From Opisthorchis felineus (lineage: Eukaryota; Platyhelminthes; Trematoda; Opisthorchiida; Opisthorchiidae), in the NCBI GenBank assembly GCA_004794785.1, contig SJOL01009548.1, positions 30,320 through 94,319 on the forward strand: a stretch of 64,000 bases of DNA, read 5' to 3'. The notes beneath the pieces are model-generated. The model did no database searches. It worked only from the letters and a program-made list of their open reading frames with translations, and was not told where the DNA came from. This document shows positions 21,455-33,250 of this stretch, piece after piece. The position numbers and the translations under genes are program-made. Numbering within the stretch: position 1 is the first letter of the stretch; each line of letters begins with the position of its first letter.

Positions 21455-22725
21455 ACGAGAGATAACTTTCTTCCGGGTTCATAAAGCCTAGACAAGAGCA
21501 GTCGGAACTCTTGCGACCTTTCAGTCAGTAGTTTCCTCTGTAAAACGTTGAATTCTTAGTAAAAATGCCTTGACTGCTAAACTTAGATTAGAAAACAGGT
21601 CCAGCTGTGAACAGTAATCGGTGATACCGCCTCAACTGGCAAGTGCAGTTTTAGATGAGACTAAAACAATACGAAAGCAAAGCAAATTGAAATAAAAAGA
21701 AATGATCGTGCAAAAGTGTGGTCTAAACAAACCTGAATTAGTTAAGTCAGGATGCTGGAACCACTCAACTCTCGCAACAATTTAATCGTCTATTAAAAAA
21801 TAGATCATATTCTCCGACCTGCGGTTTTTGATGCCGATCTTCATTCACCAGATGCCATGGAACGATGGACTCCTTGGTTCCGTACCATCAAAGTTTAAAT
21901 CAATAAAGCCTGAAAGCCCAAATAAAGTGGAAACTTTTGTACAACATATTGACCATACGGTCTACGACTTCATTCAAGTCCGTACCGACTATGATTCTGC
22001 GACAACTTTCCTGGATGAACTTTCTCGTGTTCTTCCAAACCTTCAGGGACATTCAATACTGCACGTCCCACAGCGTGACTGCAGTTTCTGGACGCAAAGC
22101 GCGTACCGGAGGACTGGATAACATTGGTCTGCATATTCCAGTTCGACATGGTTCTAACTCGAAGAGTTCTGAGCATCGGAGTTGACGAGACGTTCACCAG
22201 TTGGCCCCATTACTCCATCATTGACAGAATTAAAAAAAATGGAGAGAGAGTGGACACCTTTGTCGGACACCATTTCTTCTAGGCAAACTTTTGTGGAGTC
22301 CTCCACGCTCCCACAATTGACTGATGGACTGTACCGGACCTACGTCACAGCTGTCAAGTTCAGATGCCAGAGCTCATTCACCGCTGAAACGAGAAAATCT
22401 TTCTCAGGAACTTGACGCTTTCTATCCATTATCAGAGCTGGACATTCGCAACGCAATCGGCTCATGATGTAACTTATTTCACCTGGCCATAGGATCGTCT
22501 CAGAAGTCTTGACCAGATGAACAAAGTAGAATCGGAACATAAGATCGGAATCTGCGCTATCGAACTATGAGTGATGCTATATCCCGTCCAATTGCCAAGT
22601 AAACACACCGTGAATCAGCATCACCCATAACGTGTTCAACTACTTGGATTTTTCTGGGAATTCGCGGGTTGCATGCGTCTGATGATTCGCAATAGGAAGA
22701 ATGCAGCACTACGTGCTAAACTATT
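21455..22725. other. Unassigned intergenic stretch
   Basis: A 97-codon ORF at 21828-22121 and short overlapping ORFs are present, but I recognise no domain. The segment at 22670-22720 weakly resembles the tail of the foldback family. Nothing else is identifiable. Confidence 0.35.
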
Positions 22726-22732
22726 CAGTTTA

Positions 22733-22917
22733 AGATGTCTCAGTGGTTAGAACGCGGATTTACTGACTGCAAGGTCCGTGGTTCGAACCCCACCTCTGCC
22801 TCTCGACTTCCTCTGTCTGGGCTTGGGCAACTTGGCAGTATCCCAGCCCTCCTGTTTCCTTCGGGTGGCATGGCAGATTGGCACCGAAGGGGTGTTTCAG
22901 CTGAACAGTTTTTTTTT
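22733..22917 (+). mobile_element. tRNA-derived SINE, copy 3 (best-preserved head)
   Basis: The head GATGTCTCAGTGGTTAGAA leads to a B box GGTTCGAACCC at 780-790 of the 22-kb block, a CCTCTGTCTGGGC-type body and a 9-nt T run at 22909-22917. The acceptor-stem halves do not pair, so it is not a functional tRNA. It ends 180 bp upstream of the OSGEP start codon. Confidence 0.85.
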
Positions 22918-23088
22918 AACGCAGTGTACGTTGCCTTACCTGTAGTAGTAACTTTTGTTTTGGTGAAGAACCATACGGTGCTCCGGAGTTGGCACTGCAG
23001 CAGATCCCAAACCAGCAGTTTCCTTTACGACCCGTTTATTTCTCCTCAGTGAAGGTCGTCCGGTCTTAAAGTTTGACTTGTACTTTTC

Positions 23089-23090
23089 AG
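23089..23090 (+). promoter_or_regulatory. 3' splice-site-like AG just before the OSGEP start
   Basis: A pyrimidine-rich TTGTACTTTTCAG ends seven bases upstream of the OSGEP ATG. It could be the acceptor of a 5' UTR intron or of spliced-leader trans-splicing, which flatworms use. The sequence alone cannot decide. Confidence 0.4.
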
Positions 23091-23097
23091 AAACGCA

Positions 23098-25292
23098 ATG
23101 CCTGTCGTTCTGGGTATGGAGGGCAGTGCAAACAAGCTAGGCATCGGCGTTGTTCGTGATGGCGTGGTGTTGTCCAATCCCAGAGTCACCTACATCACTC
23201 CACCTGGTGAAGGTTTCCAACCAACTGAGACTGCTCGGCATCACCAGACTCACATCATCTCGCTTGTCTCGCGTGCCCTTCGAGAAGCGAACGTAGGACC
23301 TGAGGAGCTGGATGCGATTGCTTACACTAAGGTTGGTGTATTCGGATACGCGTTTTTTTTCGAGTACTGTAGTTTGTTCAGTGTGGTCATGATGTATAGC
23401 TTACTGTTCTTTTGGTTTGGCAGGGTCCTGGAATGGGAGCGCCTCTTCTGGTTGTCGCTGTGGTTGCTCGAACCCTTTCACAGTTATGGAATAAACCGTT
23501 GATTGGAGTGAATCACTGCATAGCACACATTGAAATGGGCCGTCTAATAACTGGAGCCCACTCACCGGTCGTCCTTTACGTGAGTGGTGGAAACACTCAA
23601 GTGATCTCGTTCACCTCAGGTCGTTACCGTATTTTTGGTGAAACAATCGATATCGCCTTGGGAAATTGTCTGGACAGGTTGGTCATCTCAATCGTTGACA
23701 AGAATTCTATGGACAACAATTCCTTCCCTTCCACCTCAGTCTGTCATCACCACCATAAGCTTTTTGGTCCAATTACTATGTTACAAACACCACTGGGGTT
23801 CTTTGGTGTTCTCTCGATATGTATGACGACTTCCAAGTACACTTGTTTTGTTTTCTTTTGTGTTATTCTAGTTTCCATATTGTAAACGGTGTCCGCCGCA
23901 ACATGAGGATACATGGCAACGAGTTGAGTATGTGTTGTTCCCTGATAATGAATTGGGTTAAATACAGTGAATTGTGAAGCAGCCTGTAGAACACTGTAGA
24001 ATATTCATCATGGACGGATGACAGTAGTCTTGGCTATTTTTACTTCTGTCGTGTACTTCTGGCGCGTTGCATTCTGCAGATGGTGACATGAGGTACTCAT
24101 TGTTTTCAATATTGCCGCTTTGCTTTTTGGTCTCAATCTCTTCGTAAGCAACACCTGTAATTCAAAGCCAATTTGTGTGTTCCCAAATGGTGTTTCTTTT
24201 AGGGGAATTAAATCGCATCGTCTCGTTACATTCTGACAGTTGTGGATCTTCCTGCTGCTGGGATTCACAAAACGCGATGCCTCTCCGCCGTGTTCATTCT
24301 TGTGGCGAAAATTTTTTCATTAGGTTTGTGACTTAACGAGTAGGTCTATATACATTTGGAATGCCATTCACTTGAAGGCAAACTTTCTTTATTCTAACGA
24401 CGCCCTGATATGTTGGTTTTTTCCGTAGTGGTTCCTCTAACGGTCCCGCTTTTATTCCAGGTTTGCACGGATTGTCAACTTGTCCAATGACCCCAGTCCT
24501 GGTCACAACGTGGAGATGCTGGCTCGCAAGGGCAGCAAGTATTTCGAACTCCCGTACTCAGTGAAAGGAATGGACGTATCGTTTGCTGGTCTGTTGTCCT
24601 ATCTGGAACAACGTAGTTGTGACCTACTCCAGTCGGGCGAATACACAGTGGAGGACTTGTGCTTCAGTCTACAGGAAACGGTTTTTGCAATGGTTGTGGA
24701 AATCACGGAACGAGCAATGGCACATTGTGGCACTAAAGTACGCTGGTTTTCCGTTCCATTGCATAATTGGAAGCTTAATTAGGACCCGAATATCCCAGTT
24801 CACTTGTTCTAGACGAATGGATGAGTTTGATAGACGTCCTAATCTTACTTGTTCACTTTCCTCAACTTTATTTTGACCGGAATACCTTTTCCCGGGTAGC
24901 ATGCAGCAGATTCTGCTGCAGAACATGGTGACGTGCATTTAGGATAACAGGTACTCGCCGTGTTCAGCCTTTTGCCTACTTAAAAGTAGTTTGATTTCAA
25001 ATGGCCATTCTGGGTTGTGTAATCTACTCGCCTTTGTCCTTCCCGCCTGTTTTAGGAGGTTCTTATCGTTGGTGGTGTTGGTTGTAATGGTCGTTTGCAG
25101 GAGATGATGAATAAGATGGCTGAGGAACGCGGAGCTACGTTGTTTGCTACGGATGAACGCTTCTGCGTTGACAATGGCGCGATGATTGCTCACACTGGGT
25201 GCCTGATGTACGCTGCGGGGCTCAGAACTCCACTGCACGAGTCTACAGTGACTCAACGTTACCGCACGGATGACGTTGAGGTCATTTGGTGA
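23098..25292 (+). CDS. OSGEP: tRNA N6-threonylcarbamoyladenosine synthase OSGEP/KAE1, 4 exons
   Basis: It is the catalytic subunit of the KEOPS complex, which installs t6A at position 37 of ANN-decoding tRNAs. Exons are 23098-23331, 23424-23677, 24461-24737 and 25056-25292. All introns are GT-AG and all phases agree, giving 333 aa against 335 in human. The family features are present in order. [19 protein letters not shown] is the first ATPase-fold strand and TARHHQTHI follows. The metal-site HxxxH is in [18 protein letters not shown], then [25 protein letters not shown] precedes [10 protein letters not shown], and [15 protein letters not shown] follows. [35 protein letters not shown] (metal-binding Asp) and [14 protein letters not shown] close it. 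All catalytic landmarks are intact, so it is probably functional. The stop is followed 26 nt later by AATAAA. Confidence 0.97.
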
Positions 25293-25317
25293 CCACCTAC
25301 TGTACAGTTTTTCGGAT

Positions 25318-25323
25318 AATAAA
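25318..25323 (+). terminator. AATAAA polyadenylation signal of OSGEP
   Basis: A canonical hexamer starts 26 nt after the OSGEP stop, implying a very short 3' UTR. Confidence 0.6.
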
Positions 25324-25329
25324 CTACCT

Positions 25330-26590
25330 TGTAAATACAAGAAGTGTGGCTTTATTTCTCTCCATTTTTCATCCTTCTTGGTCGCAACTGCCTCGTCCAT
25401 AGGAATCCTATTTGGTCCTTCTAAGATATTGAGCTCGTTCTGCGTTTCAGGTTTGGGATCTTCCGTCTACCTATCCCGGATTTAGCTTTATTTCTGTTTA
25501 GATTCTAAATGCAAAATGTGTGGGTGAGTATTCTATTCCTTGCACCCATTGCCTTAACGTGGCAATCGTCCCTGGAAGACAAGGTGGGTGGACTTCTGCT
25601 AATGTGAAACTGGTTTCTTGAACACTCGCTCGCCCTTGTGCTGTTGTAGAATTTCGGTACATTTTCTCAACCGTCTGTAACTGTGCGTTGGTTTGGGTTG
25701 CCACAGGGTACGAATGTGAAGAGTTTAAGGTGAGGATTAGAGTTTACCGAGAATCATAACGTATGGCAAAGAACAGACTGACTAGTGCATTGAGGGTTGC
25801 AGAGAAGCAAGTGGCGTCATCGGTGAGGCTCCCCATTCATTGATGGATTGAATATCCGGGTACTCCGGTTTTGTGTAGAGCATAAACCAACACCAAACAT
25901 CCATTACCCGTGCTTCGCATCTGGGCAGTGATTTTTTCCACCGCTCGTCTTGCAAACGGACCGGACACGAGAAAGCAGGCCACGCCAGGGCAACGATCAC
26001 CCGGTATATGAGGCGTATGGTTGATTGTGTGTGGTTGTTTGGTCTGGCGTAATTCTGGTGCTGCTTTGGAATTACCTATCCGTGGGTCCTAATGAATCCT
26101 CTTGACGTAATGCAGTTTTTAGTTTCTACGATTACAGTTCTGTTACTGGTTACGTCTGGCCACTTCGAGCTGGCCAAATCGAAATCCGGTTAACAGGAGA
26201 ATCAGGGTCAATGTTCTAACCGAACGGTAGGTCATTTCTATATACGTCCAATTTAAGTCAGTTACAGGACAATTCCTCGTAATCGCAGGTTACGCGGAAG
26301 ACACGATAATCAGTGCAGCTGGACCGTAGCCTACCTTATATTTAATCGCTGTGCTGCACACGTGACTGTGTATCGGATAAATTAACTCGTAGAAGTACGA
26401 AAATACTAGAACAAGCTTAATTTCCGTACGCTTGGTTAGTCGTTACTTATGTGGAGCTGGTGTAATTATGGTCCCTCCTAATTCGCTCTGGTCACTGGTC
26501 CCATCTGGAAGTTGGTTCCTTCGGGGTCCTAAAGTGAGATAGAAGCTTTCCGTAACTGGGTAAAATTGGCTCCTACTAATGGTGTCAGCG
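25330..26590. other. OSGEP-ASTE1 intergenic region
   Basis: No ORF with recognisable homology and no family of repeats was identified. It presumably includes the ASTE1 promoter near its right end. Confidence 0.45.
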
Positions 26591-26591
26591 G

Positions 26592-26599
26592 TATATATA
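26592..26599 (+). promoter_or_regulatory. TATATATA, possible TATA element upstream of ASTE1
   Basis: It lies about 240 nt before the ASTE1 start codon. An upstream ATG at 26644 opens an 85-codon frame that overlaps the ASTE1 start out of frame. The transcript therefore either starts downstream of 26644 or carries an upstream ORF. Confidence 0.3.
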
Positions 26600-26839
26600 C
26601 ACACTGATTTACCCGCACACCTCTCGTCACAAACTCTGAGAACATGGGCTTTGTAGTCGTTATAGACAAATGCTTAAGGAATCTCAACATGCTTCAAAAC
26701 ACGACTTTTTGTTTCCCTCTATATTGTGGAACTGAAACAGTCTCCGGACCGTTCTCGCCTTTCGCTCGTGTGCCACTTTCAGCAATCGCAACACCATTCC
26801 ACCGGCTACTTCCTCACGTCCCTCATTTGCAATTCGTAG

Positions 26840-29800
26840 ATGGGCGTTCGTGGTCTGTTCACCTATGTCACTCAGCAGCCGGACAATTTCACGCACTATG
26901 ATTTGCACAATACCTACTTGGTGTTTGATGCGGAAAACTACATTGCAAACTCATATCGGCAGTGGGGATTGGCCCGACAGTATGGAGGAGAATACCTGAG
27001 CTTCACAGTTCTTATTCGGACGGCAATCAATGAACTCCAGAAATGCCGTATCACTCCCATTTTCGTGTTCGATGGGTGCCACGAAATCAAGGTTAGTATT
27101 TTGACGGTTCATGGCTTTCTTTCCTCGAACGAATTCAGTTCTGCTGGTAGTCTTCCGAACTGCGTAGATTTATGATTAGCTGTGTATCTTTTGAATAGTA
27201 TTCACTTCGTGTTTTCGGCCCAACTACCTTGAGCTTCTTTCTCCATTTGCCTGTATTGCTTGCCCACGAATCAAATCAATGTATCAGCTGCAAGAGGAGT
27301 CCCGTAATCACATTGTTTACAGCTGCTTGCTTCCAAGAAACAATTTGAAACACTAGAATATTCACAGTGTTGTACAAATTCATGCTTGCTTCAAGCGCTC
27401 GATTTGTGAAGAATGAAGTCCACTCTGTCAGGCAAGTTTGCCATCCACTGGAACTCATGAAACTGCCGTAGTTTGGAAACTCTCTCGCGTTCTCCTTTTG
27501 AGTTGTGTCGGGAATCGCGGCGGTTCTGACACCCAGCGCTGACGACCTACTTCCGCCTCTCCCTTTTCAAGGTCTTCGTATTTTATCTCATATGTCACAG
27601 TCTTCCTCCAATCTCCTGAAGGTGCGTGATTTCGTTCGGCGCTTTATTATGTATCTGCAATTTAAGGAGCTGCTGTTGCTGTGTTCTATTTCCCGTTGAC
27701 AAATTGTTTGTATTAATCCAGACCGCATACCATTCATATAGAGGACGTCTTCTTTGGAGCTAATTCCACTCAGTGGAAGGAAGCATCACTGCTTCCATGA
27801 GTACGGGCATGCTGGTCGCTAGGGGGAAACGTCTTAGTGCCTTCACACTTCTGTCGCAGAGGACAGTAAGACTGTACCTGCCGACCGCCACGTAGTACGA
27901 CTACTCGCAGTACGGCAGCTCGCTGTTTTTCGTTGGGCTGCTCCTCGTTGACTACGCTGATATGGTTGAATCTTTAGTAAGTGAGTTGCAGACAATATTC
28001 TGTCAGAACATACTGTTATGTCAGCGCGACCGACTACAAGTTGAACTTCAGGGTTGTACTGTATACTGAGGGTGACGGGTAAACAAAATGCACCACGTGG
28101 TAACTTCTTGTTCTTCCCAAAAGATGTTCTCGACCCTGCGGGACTGTGCTTAATGTTTCCTATCTGATTCGGTGGGTTCTCATATTCCTAAACGAATGTC
28201 CCCGGTAGGGCAATGGGAATTCAAAAATGTCCCTAAATACATAGTTTTCCTTGTAACAGGGTCTCTCATCAATTAGCTTTTCCGTATATCCCTCATTTTC
28301 CCCCGACTTCAGGGTTCAAAGCGTGGAACATTACTGAAACGGAACGCTGAACGCATCGACACCTTGTCACGGTTCCTAAATAACCAGGCTTTGAACGATG
28401 TCGAGGATACACAGCAGTCTACACCCGATATTTTGCCGAAACTAACAAATCGCGTGTTTCTTTCCGTACTGGAAGAATTGGGCATCCACCATGTCAAATG
28501 TGAACGTGAAGCCGACATTCACGTTGCAGAATTGGCTATCTATTTGAACTGTCCAGTTGTGAGCAACGACTCAGATTTTTTCATCTTTGGAGCACCACTT
28601 TCCTCTGACTACCGCGTAATCCCACTCATGTTTCTAGAGCAGAAATGCAAACCTCTGCCTTCACGATGCAGTGCTTGCACCGGCGGTGCTGGCTGCTACG
28701 CACTGTCGTGTAAAATATTTCGACCCTCTCAGTCGGTCCTTCGAGGAATTTGCCCACCATTACGTCCTTTACTCCCAGTCCTTGTGGGCAACGACGTTAT
28801 ATCCTCTGTCCCTTTCCCCCCAGCAATCACATGGCGGATAAACTCATCCCAGAGGAATGGCATGTCGTACAACGGCCGACGCATTCACGCTGTGATTGAC
28901 TGGCTCAGTGGTTTTTCAGATGACCTATCTACTCCTGTGCGAGAAATCTTATCGCTTCATCAAGGCCAGCAGCTGGAAGATATTACTGCACAAATCATCA
29001 CTTGCGTTCTTGGTTACGTGTTAGATTTGCACACTGTTTGCCGGCAACTGGCGGACTTTTTATCACTGAAGGTAGGTAAATCCCCTATCCGCATTGCTTC
29101 GAGTCGACCGAGACCGAATAAAGATATCATCAAGGCGACTACCTTGGAGGCTGCCATCACTGCCGTCACAAACGCGTTGCCTTCCGAACAGTGCGTTTCA
29201 CCGTCGGTGAAGGAGGACGCTAACCTTATGTGCGGGTGGCCTCCGAATTTTGTTAGCAAATTTCGTCAAGGCTGCATATCCACAACCATTCTTGATGGTC
29301 TTTACGTGCGTGGTGGTACCGTGATGCAGACTTTAATGGAAGATTTGGGATTGAGCAACTGCATCCATCACGTCACTGAACGAATTCGCCAACTGCAATA
29401 CGGTCTTGTAATTCATCTTGAAGAGAAACTTGGTCGCTCATATAAATTGTGTGCATCCGATCGAGGAGATGCTGTGGAGTGTAGGCGCCAGGGTTTTAAC
29501 ATCTGTTGTTTCGAGCTGCATGTACCTCGTTTGGTATTTCCACCTGTCGAACCAGCCTCACCAGACTTCTTCATCGATTTCTTCAAACATCATCTGCGGC
29601 TGGATTTGCGTCTAGTCAAAACGGACTCGACTGAATCCAACTCACTTGTATGTCTGCTCGTTTTCTGGTTCAGGCATTCTCAGATCGCACGATCCAGGTC
29701 GAGTGGTTTGCATGATTGTTCGGTTGCTTTAGCTGTCATAGTTTGTGCATTGATCACCTTGATGTACCTGAAGTCAGCTCATGGTAACCGGCGTGCAATG

Positions 29801-30262
29801 AAGAGTATCACTGCAGACTTGTGTGATCGTTTTGGTGCCCTTGGTAACAGTCTTAAATGGCAGAAGTCTACGCTGCAACCTAGCCGATTTTCGATTGAAA
29901 TTATCCATCAGCTGAACGAACTGCAACTAGTCTATCAGGAACTTCACCAACTGGTCGAACTTATGGATATTATGTGCGCACACGCCGACATCAGCCATGG
30001 CTGTACCAGTCCAGCAATCCCCAGTGAACGGTTTTTCTCTTTTATTCCCGAGTGGGTCATGTTTTCTTCGGGTCGATTCCTGTATTGGCTTACACTTAAT
30101 ATCGAGCATTGTTGGCCGCTTGATCGCATGCATCGGTTATCAAGCTATTGGATCCCTTGGATCCTGGGGGGATTGTCAAGGACAATGGATTTGGATGTCG
30201 GTGCTTTGTCAGATCGGATAAACAGCCTAATTTCCTCGGCGGAACGAATGCTCAGAGTGTGA
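26840..30262 (+). CDS. ASTE1: Protein asteroid homolog 1 (XPG-like nuclease), 2 exons
   Basis: Asteroid proteins belong to the XPG/FEN1 nuclease superfamily; human ASTE1 has been linked to DNA double-strand-break repair. Exon 1 is 26840-27091 and exon 2 is 28313-30262, joined across a 1221-bp GT-AG intron (GTTAGT donor) in phase 0. This gives 733 aa against about 680 in human. The N-terminal XPG domain starts MGVRGLFTYVTQQ. It has YLVFDAENYI, then RYGGEY-like QYGGEYLSF and IFVFDGCHEIK. The XPG-I block is VKCEREADIHVAELA and CPVVSNDSDFFIFG, so the acidic metal-binding residues are kept. GRRIHAVIDWLSGF and a long divergent alpha-helical C-terminus follow. The start is supported by homology. A splice-acceptor-like TTCGTAG lies directly before the ATG. 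Exon 2 is a single uninterrupted frame, so the gene is probably functional. Confidence 0.93.
27770..27965 (-). repeat. LINE 5' leader repeat, inverted, in ASTE1 intron
   Basis: The reverse complement carries the AGCAGCCCAACGAAAAACAG, TTACTGTCCTCTGCGACAG and CATGGAAGCAGTGATGC landmarks of the leader at 2940-3110 and 12650-12810. No LINE coding sequence is attached. Confidence 0.72.
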
Positions 30263-31470
30263 AATGATGTCACTTGAGAACAAGGTCCGATTTGGGTCAC
30301 ATCTGGTTTTATTGCAAACTCATCCTAGAGGGATTTTGCCAAAACCTTTCGGATTATTTTCATTTTTGTACGTATTTTCCGTCACTGTTCGTGACTTAAA
30401 TCACTTTTTTCTATGCCTGCAATCTTTTTTTACCACCGTTTTTTCTGTTTTCTACCATCGTTGTATTTCACCTTATCGTGTATGCCTGTTGCTTTTTCCT
30501 GTATAAGATATGGTCTGGTTAACTCATCCTACGTGTGGTGTTGTGCGATCTCGACGGTTCGACACGTTGTTGTGGAACATCACATGATCTTTCATGAATG
30601 CGATTTAATGTGAAAGCATCAATATGACCTAAATTATATAGCACGAAGTACACTAGTCATTCCATAGCTCGACGGGATCCTCAAGTTAGGGGTAAGCGCA
30701 CTGAATTGCGTCCAGTGTCTCACATCTCGAGGAATGCGCAACGCTATTTGATTGTGCCGGGTTCTTCTGCTGGATCACGAATCCATTTGATCAAACCGCA
30801 ACGCAACATGTAGAATGATTTTGTTCGAAACTGCAGCATACCTGCCATGCGTACAGTGCTTCCGGATAAAAACCCCACATTGATATAGGGCTGTATTTTC
30901 ATGCTGATCGTGACGATCGTAAACATGCATTGGGTGCAAGACACTTATCGGGATGCACATTCCTTCGGTTCACCTGGCCTGTTTTCATGCCTTGTAGCCC
31001 GCCATGGTACCTTGAGTTTGTACTCATTCTCTTATCGCATTGATGGAGAGGTTCGCACCCAGCGCATGCATCACACGCTTTATTGCGGTTTCGACTAAGT
31101 CGCCATATTCCCCATGAACCGTTCCCTCGTAGTGTTGCGTTTTTATCTGCTTCATGACTTGCATGTGCTATGTCCGCACACTTGAACACAATGGTCCGCC
31201 ATGTGAGCCCCTCGAACCCTTCAAACTGACTGGGAGCGAAACGTCTGGTTCGTTGCAAACATAAACTGAGCGTTTCACCTGCTTTCCATGTGTTTTCCGT
31301 CTCTTGTACCACTAGCTGTGCAATCAATGTGTATACATGTCCCATTCGGTTGATACACACACATACAGTCCCCACTGTGACGCTGACTGGTTGATCCTGA
31401 TGCTTGCGGTGTTGCTAACAGAAATGAATTATTTTCACCCAATGCTTTTTGCCAGTACCTCCCAAAATAC
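30263..31470. other. ASTE1 3' flank and unassigned sequence
   Basis: The first part should be ASTE1 3' UTR, but no AATAAA was seen close to the stop. A 158-codon minus-strand ORF (30899-31375) is the longest unattributed frame here. It contains several Cys (for example KACDACAGCEPL) but no motif I can name. I do not call it a gene. Confidence 0.35.
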
Positions 31471-31473
31471 TGA

Positions 31474-31560
31474 TTGGACAGGATGTGTATTTGGAACCTT
31501 AAAGAGAAGGATCTATATGATAACGCGATCAGGTTATGTAAACTCTGCATGCCATGGACG
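31474..31560 (+). CDS. Candidate exon of an unrecognised gene
   Basis: An open frame with KEKDLYDNAIRLCKLCMPWT at its end runs straight into a good donor, GTAAGC at 31561, in phase 0. The composition resembles a helical repeat exon more than chance sequence. The upstream boundary is uncertain (in-frame ATG at 31483; an ACAG precedes GATGTG at 31481). I cannot name the protein. It may belong to the exon series at 33-37 kb. Confidence 0.35.
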
Positions 31561-31744
31561 GTAAGCAAACACTTCCGCATTCTTCCCGATCTATCGACCC
31601 AGGTCTATCTAGGACACGCTCTTTGTCATCAGGCGAAATGCATTTGCTATACGAGTATGGAACCGCACCTTGTGACTGTCCTTTTTTTTGTGAACACCTT
31701 CAATGAGCGAAGGAAGGGCGTACCAGTTTCTTCGGCATGATTGT

Positions 31745-33060
31745 CGCAACAATATACGGCTTGTTATTACATCATAATTGGATAAGTCTAGGGGTGACTG
31801 AATAGATCTGGCGTGGCCGGCACGTCAAAACTAGAGATAGTTTGTAATGCCATACCCCTCTGAGTTGAACGCCACTAGCTTGCCATTCTCAATAGAAGGT
31901 AAACTTGAATGGGGATTACATTAGTTCTTCGTGGCATGGTTGCCAAGACAACGAAAGACTTGTCACACCGTGTGATTGCTTTCGGAAATGGTAGCTTGCG
32001 GTAGGCCTAAACCTCCTCCGTGACGACCTTGTTTCCGGCCACTGAGACTTTGGTGACCTCTCCCGTCCTCGGCTAATTCATCATCTCTTTAAGTCGCCAG
32101 GTTTTCACCTCTCTGTTTTATGAAGTTCGCCTTCAGCTTGGTACAACCATGGGCGGCACACTAATCATTTTGGCTCTGTGGCCGGTTTTGTCCATTATGA
32201 CAGTCCAGCCTTTGAAAAAAACTTGGGAGCTCGAGGTTATACCTCTGAAGTTGACGGCGGAGCTGTGATCGAGAAATAAACGAGCGACAAACTCGACTCC
32301 CAGATGCTAGAAACCATTCTTTACTTCTGAGTTATTCAAAATACGCGGGTTTTATCACTGTTCACTGATGTATCGATAGTTGAGAAAAGTACATTTGTGA
32401 CCCAGTCGAACTTTCTAGACTCCGCATCCTACCCCTTTGAGTTCCTCAGTTTTGTGAGCCATATATGGCACACTTCGGACAGTGACATTCCAAGACGTTA
32501 TTGTTATGCCGCTAAAGACGTCTGTTCCACCTCTGGAGCAAAGCAGATTCATATTCCTATATAAGTTCTCCAAGAGCATTTCATTAAAAACACTCCCATA
32601 ATTCGTAGGATTTTCGCTCAAATTACTCTCGGTCGATCACTTTCTTCCTGTCCTGGTATGGATATTCTGTTCAGGCCACAATGTGGGTCGGCGTTGCTTA
32701 TCCAGGTGAGCTGTCCAGGTAAGAGTAAAGTGAATACAAATTCCAGCAGCTACCCACAAGCATAACTGTTGAGAGTTTTCAAGGATATGTGTTGTTCCTT
32801 TACTTGAAAGCCTTGGCAGGCGGGTCACTTGACCAACAACCAGCACAACTACTGAGTCATCACTCGGGACATCAAGTAAACCGGTCACATCTGATATTGC
32901 AAAAATGCTTGCCGTTCCGATGTGGTAACGCAGATGTCCGTTGTGTGCTGCTGGAGTGCCAACATGCATATCGAAAAACGTGGTTGCAATCCCCGCTAGG
33001 CTGAAAATATGCACTGTTAGTGAGTTTCAGTGAGCTCGGCTCGAAATTTCAGTTCATTTT
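31745..33060. other. Unassigned stretch (possible intron)
   Basis: A 125-codon minus-strand ORF (32637-33014) is open but matches nothing I recognise. No repeats of the known families were seen. If the flanking candidate exons are real, this is intronic. Confidence 0.3.
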
Positions 33061-33069
33061 TTGATGCAG

Positions 33070-33250
33070 GATAATCGCACCCGTACCAGGAGAGGGCTGT
33101 TCACAAGACATGAACAATTCAACACCAATGGTAAGGTGTCTCCGTCGTTTACCACCACCTCCAAAACGAAAGCTGACAGGTTTGTTTGCCGATTATCCTG
33201 AACCACCGTCTGTTAGAACCAAAGTCACGTCCTCTCTTAAGTCGGTATAG
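33070..33250 (+). CDS. Candidate exon of an unrecognised gene, proline/basic-rich
   Basis: After an acceptor TTGATGCAG the frame reads IIAPVPGEGCSQDMNNS, then RRLPPPPKRKLTGLFADYPE and RTKVTSSLKS, ending in TAG at 33248. A donor-like GTATAG overlaps the stop at 33245 in phase 0, and another, GTAAGG, lies at 33131. The residue pattern looks coding, but the exon end is unresolved. Function unknown. Confidence 0.4.

Noticed and set aside
22733..22917. Possible functional tRNA gene (A-box- and B-box-like motifs)
   Set aside because: The acceptor-stem halves do not pair, and the same sequence with a conserved non-tRNA body and T tail recurs at three other sites. It is a SINE head.
22735..23052. 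105-codon ORF just upstream of OSGEP
   Set aside because: Its first half is the translation of the SINE and the rest has no recognisable similarity.
23098..23502. Unspliced 134-codon reading of OSGEP exon 1
   Set aside because: Homology stops at 23331 at a GT donor, and exon 2 resumes the protein at 23424 after a CAG acceptor.
29647..29672. GTATGT...TTCAG inside ASTE1 exon 2, resembling a tiny intron
   Set aside because: Only 26 nt and removing it would break the reading frame; the frame is open through it.
30899..31375. 158-codon minus-strand ORF with several Cys
   Set aside because: No recognisable domain, it overlaps another long ORF in a different frame on the same strand, and no splice context was found. 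It could still be a real exon or an old repeat.
32637..33014. 125-codon minus-strand ORF
   Set aside because: No family recognised and it lies opposite the candidate exon series; it may be chance.
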